A stretch of DNA of 27,992 nt, from IMG/VR virus record IMGVR_UViG_3300037119_000977, positions 1-27,992 of that record, one strand, 5' to 3'. This DNA comes from a virus. Both the position numbers and the translations under genes were made by a program. The notes beneath the pieces were generated by a model. The model ran no database searches. It was given only the letters and a program-made list of their open reading frames with translations, and was not told where the DNA came from. Below, one piece after another: positions 15,255 to 23,150 of the stretch (its first letter is position 1; the number at the start of each line of letters is the position of its first letter).

Positions 15255-16027
15255 TTCAACCGCTCGCGGAACAACGCGAAAGGAAGCCCCGCTTCAATCT
15301 CCGCAATCGACCACTGCGCGCTCGCGACCTTTTCCATCGCTAGCAGCCTCTTGCCGTCGTCGACTATCGGATGCGCGATGCCGTCAATCTTTACAGCACA
15401 GTCTTCAGCTATCCAAAAGGGCGCATCGAATGCGACCGGGATGCCGTTTACTAACGCCTTGATGCCGGAGGAACTAGACCAGATCGCGCACGCCCATGCG
15501 CCCTGCAAATCATCTTCAACCGGCGTCTTCGGTGGATCCTTGCCGGGGTGAGGCCTTATCCGTACCTGCTTTTCGCAAAGCTGCTGTATGCGTTTCGCCG
15601 CTTTGTCATGCCATCCTGCAGGCGACGCCATCGTCTTGCTTCCAATACCGCGCTGACCGCAAACAAGCACAAAATCGCCAGCAGTACGCCACGGCTGGAG
15701 TTCGATACCCAGCTTCGCGAAGCGGCCAGAGCACGGCGGGAACCACCCAGAGCCGTTGTGACCATGCGCGGAGATCGCGTAATACTGCTGCCCGTTCTTG
15801 TCCTTTCCGATGTATCCGTTTTCGCAGACGAGGACCGTTCCGCCTCTCCTCTCCCACGCGGCGGCCATCGATTCATAACCGCCGTACAGATTCCATGTGA
15901 TCAGCAAGTCCCTGCTGCTTTCCGGCTGCCCACTCTGCACCAGTTTGTAGCCGTTCTTCGCCAATCCGGCGAGGAATGCATCTCTTCGGTAGTGTGGTTG
16001 CGATCGGATACTGCATAGGGCGATCAT
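15251..16027 (-). CDS. Capsule-type glycosyltransferase-like protein, paralog 1
   Basis: A 258-residue protein with a GT-B-like C-terminal half. RIRPHPGKDPP (156-166) and AIWSSSSGIKALVNGIPV (181-198) match the RPHP and SSxxGxxAllxGiPV pattern of capsule-polysaccharide (KpsC/KpsS, Kdo-transferase-like) proteins and polysaccharide pyruvyl-transferase-like folds. The protein is about half the length of KpsC, so only one catalytic module is present. Arg156/His160 and Ser184-Ser187 would be functional residues in relatives. It overlaps the DUF115-like gene upstream (ATGA) and its paralog downstream (ATGA). Kdo transfer is an attractive but unproven idea, given the Kdo-hydroxylase-like neighbour. 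Confidence 0.7.
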   Translation of the reverse strand: MIALCSIRSQPHYRRDAFLAGLAKNGYKLVQSGQPESSRDLLITWNLYGGYESMAAAWERRGGTVLVCENGYIGKDKNGQQYYAISAHGHNGSGWFPPCSGRFAKLGIELQPWRTAGDFVLVCGQRGIGSKTMASPAGWHDKAAKRIQQLCEKQVRIRPHPGKDPPKTPVEDDLQGAWACAIWSSSSGIKALVNGIPVAFDAPFWIAEDCAVKIDGIAHPIVDDGKRLLAMEKVASAQWSIAEIEAGLPFALFRERLN

Positions 16028-16647
16028 GCGGCCATCTGTAACGGCTCAGACGGAAAGCATTTAATCGCGCTGCCTGGTGTTCGATTGATCACTTCAACAT
16101 CCTTCGGCAACAGCTTTGCCAGTTCGTTGAAGCGATCCACCCAGCTGCTGTAAATCGTCTCGCCGTGATTCCTCAGTGGTGAAGGATGCTCGCCATGCCA
16201 GTGCTGCTCGTAGCGGCCGGTCCTCTTGTCTTTCGCGCCGTGACAGTCAAAGCCGTACAGCAATATCCGCTTCGCGCCTGCGTGAACGGCAATGCATATA
16301 GCCTGGTATCCGCTGTTCTTGCCGCTCCTAAGTTTCGCGGGATCGGGATCGAACCCGTTAACTCCACTCCTGAATAGCGTCAGGACTTCTGGCGGTGGGT
16401 CAAAGTCTGCCGTGCCTACCTTTAATCCCTGAAAACTCTTTACCTCTTTCCAATGCCGATTCCACCACGCCGCATCTGCTGCGTAGAGCATGTCTGCCCA
16501 CGGCGCGAGCCTGATCGTCGTATTGATAGCGATCGTCCTGTGGGCGGCCCTTGCTACCTGATCCGCTACTTCCTGCGACATCGAAGGCCCGCTTGCAAGG
16601 ATGGCGACGGTTTCGCCTTCCCACATTTTCGGAACAGACCACTTCAT
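16024..16647 (-). CDS. DUF115-like Rossmann protein
   Basis: A 207-residue protein. The N-terminal ETVAILASGPSMSQE (12-26) is a glycine/serine loop typical of DUF115/Maf-2 and related proteins of sugar or motility-glycan clusters. SGYQAICIAVHAGAKRILLYG (112-132), with FDCHG next, is the family's second motif (many aligned Gly, Asp, His). DUF115 proteins include 6-hydroxymethylpterin pyrophosphokinase-like folds and motility-accessory (pseudaminic acid-transferring) proteins. Here the short form is common in phages next to glycosyltransferases. It is a soluble protein. Its exact reaction is unknown. It opens the glycan enzyme run, overlapping the upstream gene by ATGA. Confidence 0.72.
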   Translation of the reverse strand: MKWSVPKMWEGETVAILASGPSMSQEVADQVARAAHRTIAINTTIRLAPWADMLYAADAAWWNRHWKEVKSFQGLKVGTADFDPPPEVLTLFRSGVNGFDPDPAKLRSGKNSGYQAICIAVHAGAKRILLYGFDCHGAKDKRTGRYEQHWHGEHPSPLRNHGETIYSSWVDRFNELAKLLPKDVEVINRTPGSAIKCFPSEPLQMAA

Positions 16648-17090
16648 TCGACTGTCAGCTTCGCTTCGTTTTTGGTTTCTGTTTCAATACTCAAGCGAGC
16701 AGTGAATTGCGGTCGAACCGGAATCATCTTTGTCTGCACGCGGCCCACATCGAACCGAACATCTATCGAATGCTTTTGCTCGGTTGCGAACCGGATGCTT
16801 GTCTCTGTTTCGAACTTCGCTAGAACGTCCGCCCCATAGCCCCAGCTTGCGAGCCTGATTGCTGTCTCTGCTGTGACTGTCAGCAACCCTTGCTGGGCCG
16901 GTTGCCTTGTCCGAATCCGAACTGTTACGGGTTTGGGTTTCTGCTCTACTCGCTCTTCTTCGAAGAACGGTCCCCGAAGAAGATTGATGCCCCGATCACC
17001 ACCACCGCCCGCAACCGGGGGCGTTACCGGTCCAGCGCTACCCCAGCCTAACCAGTTTGCGGCCCAGCCTCTCCAATTCAGCATCGACAC
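16644..17090 (-). CDS. Hypothetical protein, beta-repeat C-terminus
   Basis: A 148-residue protein not assigned to a family. The first 35 residues are rich in Trp and Gly (NWRGWAANWLGWGSAGP, then a GGGGD loop). The C-terminal 90 residues alternate short beta-strand-like phrases with recurring (A/F)-x-(T/R)-E-T-x-(I/L)-(R/S) patterns (AETAIRLA, FETETSIRF, ARLSIETETK). That suggests a repeated strand fold as in fibre or tail accessory proteins. The stop overlaps the DUF115 gene. It could be a small virion protein or an accessory to the upstream fibre protein. Confidence 0.68.
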   Translation of the reverse strand: MSMLNWRGWAANWLGWGSAGPVTPPVAGGGGDRGINLLRGPFFEEERVEQKPKPVTVRIRTRQPAQQGLLTVTAETAIRLASWGYGADVLAKFETETSIRFATEQKHSIDVRFDVGRVQTKMIPVRPQFTARLSIETETKNEAKLTVE

Positions 17091-17093
17091 GGT

Positions 17094-18464
17094 TTACACC
17101 GCGCGCCACTCGTCGACTCCGACGTCGCCCGTTCCTTGTAGCTCCGTGTCATTAACGTACTGAATGTTTGCGTCAATTTGGTTGGCAACCGTGAACGTTA
17201 ACTTGTCGGTTTGCACCTTCACCGCATCGACTACGGTTTTGATTGCAGCGACTTCAGTATCGAGTAAGTCATCGACGGTGTTAAGAGCTGTTGCCGTCGC
17301 CAGTCCGCTTTGAATCTCCGTCACGGCATCGGCGGCCAGTGCCGAAGCGGTGACGCTATTGGCCGCGAGCCCGTTCACAAGTGTCACTGCGGCCATGGTG
17401 CGCGTTTCGACCTCGTCGGCAATAGCTGAGGCCGTCGGCGCGCTCCCGCCCGTTGGTGCCTGCTCGAGCGCATTGGTCGTGAAGCGGAATGTGCCGGCGT
17501 CATCCTCAAGCGTGTCGTCGAGCTTGTCTGTAACAGCCTTCACGAGCGCTACCTGTGCGAGCACGGCATCGTCGGCGGTCCCGAGAGCCGTCGCTAGTTC
17601 AGAATTTGTCGGCAAATCGTCGACGCTCGTTTGGAGGGCAGACACAGCGGAAGCTGTCGCTAGACCAGACTGTAGCTCGGTCGTTACGTCTGAATGAATC
17701 TTTGCCGCCGTTATTGCATCCGCCGCAAATGATGCCGCTGTAATTCCGCCCGTTGCAACGCTTCCTACGCTTCCTGTGACGTTGCCGCCGACGTTACCTG
17801 TCACGCTACCCACCGCACCGGTGACACTGCCTACGGCCCCTGTGACGCTTGCAATGGTCACGTCTGAGGCAACCTTGGCATCGGTGATTGCATCGCTGGC
17901 AATCTTCGCCGCCGTGATCGCGCCGTCCTTGATGTTCTCAACAGCGATGGCATCGTCAGCAATCTTCGCGTTAGTAATGGCATCGGCGTTGATGGCTGTC
18001 GCGGTGATCGCATTGGCCGCGATGCTCGCCACTTTGACTTCCTGAATCCCTGATGCTGCTGTGATAGCGGTTCCAGCGTTGCTGACCACGTTGGCATTGA
18101 TGCCAGCTGCAGGTTCAATCCTGAACGTTGCAGCGATAAAACTGACTGTCTGGCTGTCAGCAGTGATCGTGCTGACCACTACCCAATACTGAGCTCCAGC
18201 AGAGAAGAAGCCGCTGTCGGTGTTGTCTCCGGTATCAACGCTGAATCCGTGAATACCTGTGATGCCGTCAAAGTCGATGCCGTCCGTGTCCAGCAAGGTG
18301 TAACCGTTGTCGCTGGAACGCTGCGTGGTTGATCCATTTTTGTAAATCTCAATATCCGTGGCTGCCAGTCCGGTGATCGTCACGCTCGCGCCGGCCGCGT
18401 TGAACGTGTGGAACGGTATGTAAAGAACCGTTCCTGCCGGCACGTTTCCGTAACTGATCGTCAT
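17094..18464 (-). CDS. Repeat-rich fibre-like structural protein
   Basis: A 456-residue protein. The N-terminal ~120 residues form a beta-sandwich-like domain (TVLYIPFHTFNAAGASVTITG; GFFSAGAQYWVVVST) of the phage base/BppU-like or attachment-domain kind. Residues about 150-205 hold repeats of AIT-x-AKIA-x-D, then 204-236 is a run of GSVTG/GNV repeats. After that come alternating DAITxAKI and QSGLATA segments, and finally a short C-terminal helix (NDTELQGTG). The pattern is common to phage fibre/appendage proteins. The low-complexity center would give an extended rod. It overlaps the glycine/serine-rich putative beta-helix gene (ATGA at 18461-18464), which suggests one appendage made of both products. 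Confidence 0.78.
   Translation of the reverse strand: MTISYGNVPAGTVLYIPFHTFNAAGASVTITGLAATDIEIYKNGSTTQRSSDNGYTLLDTDGIDFDGITGIHGFSVDTGDNTDSGFFSAGAQYWVVVSTITADSQTVSFIAATFRIEPAAGINANVVSNAGTAITAASGIQEVKVASIAANAITATAINADAITNAKIADDAIAVENIKDGAITAAKIASDAITDAKVASDVTIASVTGAVGSVTGAVGSVTGNVGGNVTGSVGSVATGGITAASFAADAITAAKIHSDVTTELQSGLATASAVSALQTSVDDLPTNSELATALGTADDAVLAQVALVKAVTDKLDDTLEDDAGTFRFTTNALEQAPTGGSAPTASAIADEVETRTMAAVTLVNGLAANSVTASALAADAVTEIQSGLATATALNTVDDLLDTEVAAIKTVVDAVKVQTDKLTFTVANQIDANIQYVNDTELQGTGDVGVDEWRAV
17757..18011. repeat. In-frame tandem repeats in fibre gene
   Basis: This DNA encodes residues about 152-236 of the fibre-like protein. It contains about five AIT-x-AKIA-x-D units and about six GSVTG-type units. 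Near-identical 12-18 base blocks make it prone to slippage and recombination, so its length may vary among relatives. Confidence 0.75.
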
Positions 18465-19456
18465 CCGAATTTTCCTTGGAACAAGCGCCCGAACACGCCA
18501 GTCAATATCTGCTCAAGACCGCTAGCCACAAACTCCCACGCCCCAATATCACCCGTTGTGGTCGAACCTCTAACCGTGCCGCTGATGTCGTTCGGCGCGT
18601 TGGTTGCGTCGGTATTGCCGGTGTTGATGCAGTCCGCGCCTGTCTTGAGTCTGAAATCTGCCGTCGTGCTGACAAACTGATTGGAAAACGTCTTGCTGAC
18701 TTGATTGTTCGAGCCCGGCGCGCTTGCCGCGTCGGTGCAGTTGTAGCCGGTGCTCCCGTTGTAATTGCCCGCACCGCCGAAAGCGGTCGTCCAACCAAAG
18801 ACGGCGGAATTGTTGACGAGGTTATCTGCGTATGGGACAGAGACACCCGTCCCGCCGGCAGTATTCGCGCGGGCGACGGTGCAATTAATCATATTCATTT
18901 CAAGCGATGCGCCGCCCGCGCCGGAGACTGCCGCCGTGCTAGCGGTTGAACCGGTGTCATAAACGAGCGAATTTATTAACTTCCCGCCCCTGATCGCGAT
19001 AACTGCATTCGTGCCGCTGAATTCCTTCCCGATGATCAAATCTTTGTAGGTGTTGTTCTTAGCCGTCGCGGACGCGTTATCAATAACGGCCGCTCCGTAA
19101 AGGGTCGATGTTTTCCTAACCTGCAAGCGATCAACCGTGACATGCGGATCATCAATATCTAAGGCCGAAGGAATTCCGGTCGTCGAAATGCCGACACCCT
19201 TCGATTGGTCGTAGATAAGCGCGTTCGTTCTAACGCTGGCGTGGTCCTGAAATGATTGGCCGGTTGCTGCGGTCAACTTGATGTAATTCGCCGCGCTAGT
19301 CGTATGCCCTGCGATCTGCAGAGCAGCCGTAAATTGCGAATCGTTGTAGCAATGCCCCTCGTATCCTCCGGTCGGCGTTGCCGGAACCGCGTCTTCCCAT
19401 GCCTGCAGCGTGGAGTAATTCCGGCTCGACGTGCCAATCGTGCTAACGGTTGCCAC
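18461..19456 (-). CDS. Glycine/serine-rich, possible beta-helix surface protein
   Basis: A 331-residue protein. The N-terminal VSTIGTSSRNYSTLQAWED is the usual opening of phage and environmental beta-helix-type proteins (often a choice-anchor or right-handed parallel beta-helix fold). It continues with VTVDRLQVRK, NNTYKDLIIGKEF, AIRGGKLINSLVYD and MINCTVARAN, one short strand per 20-25 residues. That register is typical of a right-handed beta helix. The C-terminal GDIGAWEFVASG is a recurrent ending of this class. No catalytic triad for a depolymerase is visible. It could bind or process polysaccharide. Confidence 0.75.
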   Translation of the reverse strand: MATVSTIGTSSRNYSTLQAWEDAVPATPTGGYEGHCYNDSQFTAALQIAGHTTSAANYIKLTAATGQSFQDHASVRTNALIYDQSKGVGISTTGIPSALDIDDPHVTVDRLQVRKTSTLYGAAVIDNASATAKNNTYKDLIIGKEFSGTNAVIAIRGGKLINSLVYDTGSTASTAAVSGAGGASLEMNMINCTVARANTAGGTGVSVPYADNLVNNSAVFGWTTAFGGAGNYNGSTGYNCTDAASAPGSNNQVSKTFSNQFVSTTADFRLKTGADCINTGNTDATNAPNDISGTVRGSTTTGDIGAWEFVASGLEQILTGVFGRLFQGKFG

Positions 19457-19879
19457 TTACTTTTTGCCTTTGGATGCGGCCTTGACGATCACGTCAACCG
19501 GCGCAATGACGTCCAGCCGCGGCAATGGCTCGCGGACTGTCTTGCTTGCCTCCAAAGCGAGTTTCGGAACTTCCACAACAGCCTCGACTCGTTTGTCATC
19601 CGACAGCTTCAGTGCATCAGCCGGTAATGCGGCGGGGTCGATCTTGAACGCGCGCCTGCGAGGAATGTATTTGCTTGCGTCCACAGGCTCAGGAGCCAAG
19701 AAAACTGAGCCCTCATCGACCGTCATTCCAGGCACTTTCAGGATTCGCCAATCGGGATTCTTCTGTTCAATCTGCGACCACTTCCAGCCATCTGGGCAGA
19801 CGCAAACCACTTCGCGCTCGCCTAACAGCATCGGGTTGTGATCAACCTTGTCGCGGATTCTTACTAGGAATTCCGCCAT
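19457..19879 (-). CDS. Hypothetical phage protein in head-appendage block
   Basis: A 140-residue protein, MAEFLVRIRDKV at the start. WSQIEQKNPDWRILKVPGM (34-52) and FLAPEPVDASKYIPRRRAF (60-78) look like a small phage structural or accessory fold. No family is recognised with confidence. Its start overlaps the cupin stop (TGATG). It precedes the putative beta-helix gene without a gap, so it may be a joining or stabilising part of the same appendage. Confidence 0.72.
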   Translation of the reverse strand: MAEFLVRIRDKVDHNPMLLGEREVVCVCPDGWKWSQIEQKNPDWRILKVPGMTVDEGSVFLAPEPVDASKYIPRRRAFKIDPAALPADALKLSDDKRVEAVVEVPKLALEASKTVREPLPRLDVIAPVDVIVKAASKGKK

Positions 19880-20205
19880 CAGGTGTAAGCCTTATCCCAG
19901 CCGGTGTATTCCTGCACGATGTCGCCCTGCGGGGTCCGGTGGGAGTACACGCACCAAAACACTGAGTTATCTTCAAGGAACTCGATGTCGTGCTCGACTC
20001 CGGCCTTGATCAGTACGTGCGCCTGACTGATTGCCACATCACCGGACGCGGCCCTTAACTCGCGCTTAACATCGCCCGCCTTGATGCGGACCGCCCCGCG
20101 CAGGCATATGGTTGTGTGGTCGAAGTTGTGTGCGTGGCCCTTTATCTTGTCGCCCTTGTTTCCCTGGTTGGGCCGGATATAGACGTTGCCGCAGGCCCAT
20201 TCCAT
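19879..20205 (-). CDS. Cupin-domain protein
   Basis: A 108-residue cupin with a single small beta-barrel. The first cupin motif is KGHAHNFDHTTICLRG. Its metal-type ligands are His24, His26 and His30 (His at the usual Glu position) with Gly37 after six residues. The second motif places His72 in AGVEHDIEFL. This supports metal binding. Substrate and reaction are unknown: sugar isomerase/epimerase, dioxygenase or a plain structural barrel are open. It overlaps both neighbours (TGATG), between two uncharacterised virion-type proteins. Confidence 0.78.
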   Translation of the reverse strand: MEWACGNVYIRPNQGNKGDKIKGHAHNFDHTTICLRGAVRIKAGDVKRELRAASGDVAISQAHVLIKAGVEHDIEFLEDNSVFWCVYSHRTPQGDIVQEYTGWDKAYT

Positions 20206-20549
20206 CAGTCGTCCTTCACGACTCGATGCACGTACTCCGGCATGCGAACCAATGTCCCCTTCACAACCATATCGACTTGCAGGTTCATGGCTTCGCGCCC
20301 GCCCTCAATCACCACGGCACCTTCTTTCGTGCAGATACGAAATCCCGTCGGCTCGCCGGTCGCAACGGCCACAGACGGCGCGATCGCGTTGGCCTTGATG
20401 ATTCCCTCTTGCGGAGATCCAAACGGCACAGCGGCCAGATTTGACCGCGCCAGACGGTCTTCACCCGCCACTAGGTCGATGTAACCACCGACCAGCAGAT
20501 CAGCAAGCGCCTTGGCTTGCGCATTGGCTGCCAGATTGCTCAGCTTCAT
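20205..20549 (-). CDS. Hypothetical virion-associated protein
   Basis: A 114-residue protein with an N-terminal helix (KLSNLAANAQAKALADLL) and beta-rich rest (EPTGFRICTKEGAVVI, LQVDMVVKGTLVRMPEYV). No family is recognised. It overlaps the collagen-like gene (ATGA at 20546-20549) and the cupin gene. The helical front plus short beta-barrel-like tail would suit a small structural or decoration protein, but this is inference only. Confidence 0.7.
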   Translation of the reverse strand: MKLSNLAANAQAKALADLLVGGYIDLVAGEDRLARSNLAAVPFGSPQEGIIKANAIAPSVAVATGEPTGFRICTKEGAVVIEGGREAMNLQVDMVVKGTLVRMPEYVHRVVKDD

Positions 20550-21661
20550 TGAATTGTCCCGTTAGGTTTTCTCGGCGTATCGCCCTTCTTGACCATCAAG
20601 CGCCAGGCGTCGGAGCGTCCGGGCTTGTCGCGCGTGCTTTTCTCTGCATGCCAGCTCGAGCCGTCCCAGGTCACGACGTCGCCACGGTCGTATTCCTTGC
20701 CTTCCGAGAAAGTGCCGCGCGGAATCTGTTGGTAGGTCTTGACCTCAGTCACAAGGGATTTGCCGTTCGTCATCAGGTAGGACGTCACGCGCGTCCTGCC
20801 ATCCGGCGCCATGTCTTCGGCGATCGACTGAATACCGTTCTGCGAAATTAGCCATCCAGCGGCCTCCAGATCGCCCGCTACGACGGGATCGGTTGTCCGG
20901 TAGGCAACTATGGTCCCGCCGCGGTGAATCGCGCATGAGCCCTTTGGGTAAGCCATAGACTCATCTATGCCGGGGAGCCAATCAATCTCGCTTGCATGCT
21001 TGCCATCCATGCCGCGATCGCCCTTCGGGCCAGGACGACCGGGCTCGGGTCTAGGCAACGCGTTAACCGCTTTTATGGCCTCGGCTTGAATTAATGAATG
21101 GACGGTTGCGAGATCAATGTCCTTGCCATCCTTGCCTTTCTCACCATGAATGGGCGGCGGTATTTGAGCAAGTACCTTTTCCGTGACTGACGCCGCGAGC
21201 GCTTCGGTATCAACAGCCGGCGCATCGACGCCCTTAGGTCCAGGTTCTCCGCTCTTCGGAACCGGAACCTGCGCGAGAACCGCTTTGATGACGGCTTCTG
21301 TATCGATCGGTTCGGCGTCCTTACCTCGGGCTCCAGGCGGGCCCGGATCGCCGTCTTTCGGTTTCGGTACGAGCGCCAGAACCTTTTGCGCTAAGGCTTC
21401 GACGTCGACTGGTGGCGCATCCTGTCCACGAGGGCCAGGGTCGCCTCTAATGCCGATTCCATCTTCGCCCTTGTCGCCCTTCGTTCCAGGCGGGCCAGGA
21501 GGGCCAGGGTCTCCCGGTGGGCCTTTGACTGGCCCGGGAATGGATTTGATTTCCTGCCTGATTGCATCTATTTCCCCGCGCAGAGCCGCTACAGCCGAGC
21601 CAACGTGAGTCTTGATGACATCGGCAACCGCTAAGAGAATCGGCGCATCACGCATTGGCAA
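20546..21661 (-). CDS. Interrupted collagen-like fibre protein with C-terminal carbohydrate-binding-like domain
   Basis: A 371-residue protein. A helix at residues 10-40 is followed by uninterrupted G-X-Y at about 43-80, then three copies of an ~35-residue unit: a DAPxVDxEAL helix, then VLAQVPxPK, then G-X-Y (about 81-115, 116-146, 147-180). A final collagen segment follows at about 207-221. The C-terminal ~50 residues (FSEGKEYDRGDVVTWDGSSW) resemble a CBM5/12-like carbohydrate-binding module. It overlaps the portal gene by 14 bases. Trimeric triple-helical rods with a sugar-binding tip are known on phage heads and tails. Head decoration is likely from position but unproven. Confidence 0.83.
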   Translation of the reverse strand: MPMRDAPILLAVADVIKTHVGSAVAALRGEIDAIRQEIKSIPGPVKGPPGDPGPPGPPGTKGDKGEDGIGIRGDPGPRGQDAPPVDVEALAQKVLALVPKPKDGDPGPPGARGKDAEPIDTEAVIKAVLAQVPVPKSGEPGPKGVDAPAVDTEALAASVTEKVLAQIPPPIHGEKGKDGKDIDLATVHSLIQAEAIKAVNALPRPEPGRPGPKGDRGMDGKHASEIDWLPGIDESMAYPKGSCAIHRGGTIVAYRTTDPVVAGDLEAAGWLISQNGIQSIAEDMAPDGRTRVTSYLMTNGKSLVTEVKTYQQIPRGTFSEGKEYDRGDVVTWDGSSWHAEKSTRDKPGRSDAWRLMVKKGDTPRKPNGTIQ

Positions 21662-23150
21662 GTTCTTTCGTCAGGAAATCAACGGCATTGCGCCGTCTTA
21701 CCGCTGGATCTTCTTGAGCGGTGTCATCGTTGGCGGCGGGAGCCGTTGCGGCTGGTGCTGGCGCCGGATTCAGGCCGGCAGGATCGCGATCAGCCAAGTC
21801 CTGCAGCGCCCAGTTCTGTTGTTGCAGGTATGCCTTGTCGCCACCGGCGATCGGCGGCAGATCGTCGTAATCTGCGCGGCCCTCGTTGATCGTCAGCAGA
21901 CCCGCGCCCGTACCTTTGGAGTTGGTTTCCATGCGCGCGGCCGGGTCCATGCGGACCAGTGTCTTCAGGTCGAGCTCTGCGCCATAACCGGCATCGACTA
22001 GGCCTAAGCCCTCATCGAGCAGCAGTTCTAGCGCTTCAATCGGATGCTGCAGGCATTGGTTGTAATAGGCCTGGTTGAGCGCTCCGATGTTGTTGTAGCT
22101 AGGGTTCGAGCCTTGCACGCCAAGCATATGCAGCGGCACTTTGAAGCATCTGGCGACGTCTTCGACGGTCCACTTCAGTTGCTCGATGAGTTGCGCGTCG
22201 ACGGATGACATCCGCATCGGCTCGAACTTCATGCCGTGGGTGAAGAATGCGGTTCTGCCGCGCCCTCCGGGTCCGTAGTTATCTTCCCATTCCTGTTTCA
22301 TCCGCTGGAGTTTGGGATCAGGAATGTCGACGTTCGGCGGCCCGATAACTTGCCCGCCCGGAGTCGCATGACGCGTGAAGAACTCCTCGCTGTCATGCTG
22401 GATTCTCAAACCCTGAACAGCCGCGGCCCCACATGCGTAAATGGGGCTAACTCCGATCAACGGATGCCAAAGGGTAGGCCCTCGATCGTGAATGATCTCG
22501 CTGGCAGGAACAGCTAATGCGTCGTCCGTGACCGTTGCCAGCGGATCGCGCTTAAGTACGTAGAAAACAGAGCCGTTCGCCGCAACGTTTACCGTGACCA
22601 AGCGCGGGTCCAGCACGTACATTGCGCGCACGGTCTGCCGATCGTCGTACTCCTTCAGGACGTAGGTGTTGCCGTGGAGAAGCTTCGACGTTTGCCACTG
22701 GTGCAGGAATTGGATGCGCGTCTGGTATTCGTTCGGCTTGGTCAGAACAGGCAGAAAAGCCGTTCCACGTGAATCATTGGCTTGCAGACCGCCAGCGCGT
22801 ACTTCTTGCCAAACTTTCGCCTCTGTAAATTCGACAAGCTTGATTCGTAGCTTGGAAATATCACTCGCGATCAGGTCGATGCAGGTATAGACCGCTGAAA
22901 ACGCAGTGACATCTTTCGGACTGCTGGCAGATATGTTGCGCTGCCACGCGCCGCTAAAAGGCTCACCCACAATGCCGCCCAGCCAACTCCCACCGTAACC
23001 CACCGGCATGAGTGCGCTTGAGTTCTGGACCGTCAACGCTGCGACGGGCGCCTTGGTGACCGCGGCGGGCACGATCAAATCCCATCGTCCCATTCTAGGA
23101 TCCCAGCGCGAGATGTCGCCGTCCTCTGTCGTCCTGAATGTGGAGTTCAC
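21648..23150 (-). CDS. HK97-family portal protein
   Basis: A 500-residue portal of the HK97 (Phage_portal) type. The core FSAVYTCIDLIASDISKL helix, then QFLHQWQTSKLLHGNTYVLKEYD, and the clip/stem features KVPLHMLGVQGS and YYNQCLQHPIEALELLLDEGL are typical. The C-terminus is Pro/Ala-rich and acidic (PAPAPAATAPAANDD). The start is GTG at 23150, which overlaps the TGA of the 50-residue gene (GTGA) with GAAGG seven bases upstream. The portal forms the dodecameric DNA entry ring. It follows the capsid gene here, not the terminase. Confidence 0.92.
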   Translation of the reverse strand: MNSTFRTTEDGDISRWDPRMGRWDLIVPAAVTKAPVAALTVQNSSALMPVGYGGSWLGGIVGEPFSGAWQRNISASSPKDVTAFSAVYTCIDLIASDISKLRIKLVEFTEAKVWQEVRAGGLQANDSRGTAFLPVLTKPNEYQTRIQFLHQWQTSKLLHGNTYVLKEYDDRQTVRAMYVLDPRLVTVNVAANGSVFYVLKRDPLATVTDDALAVPASEIIHDRGPTLWHPLIGVSPIYACGAAAVQGLRIQHDSEEFFTRHATPGGQVIGPPNVDIPDPKLQRMKQEWEDNYGPGGRGRTAFFTHGMKFEPMRMSSVDAQLIEQLKWTVEDVARCFKVPLHMLGVQGSNPSYNNIGALNQAYYNQCLQHPIEALELLLDEGLGLVDAGYGAELDLKTLVRMDPAARMETNSKGTGAGLLTINEGRADYDDLPPIAGGDKAYLQQQNWALQDLADRDPAGLNPAPAPAATAPAANDDTAQEDPAVRRRNAVDFLTKELANA

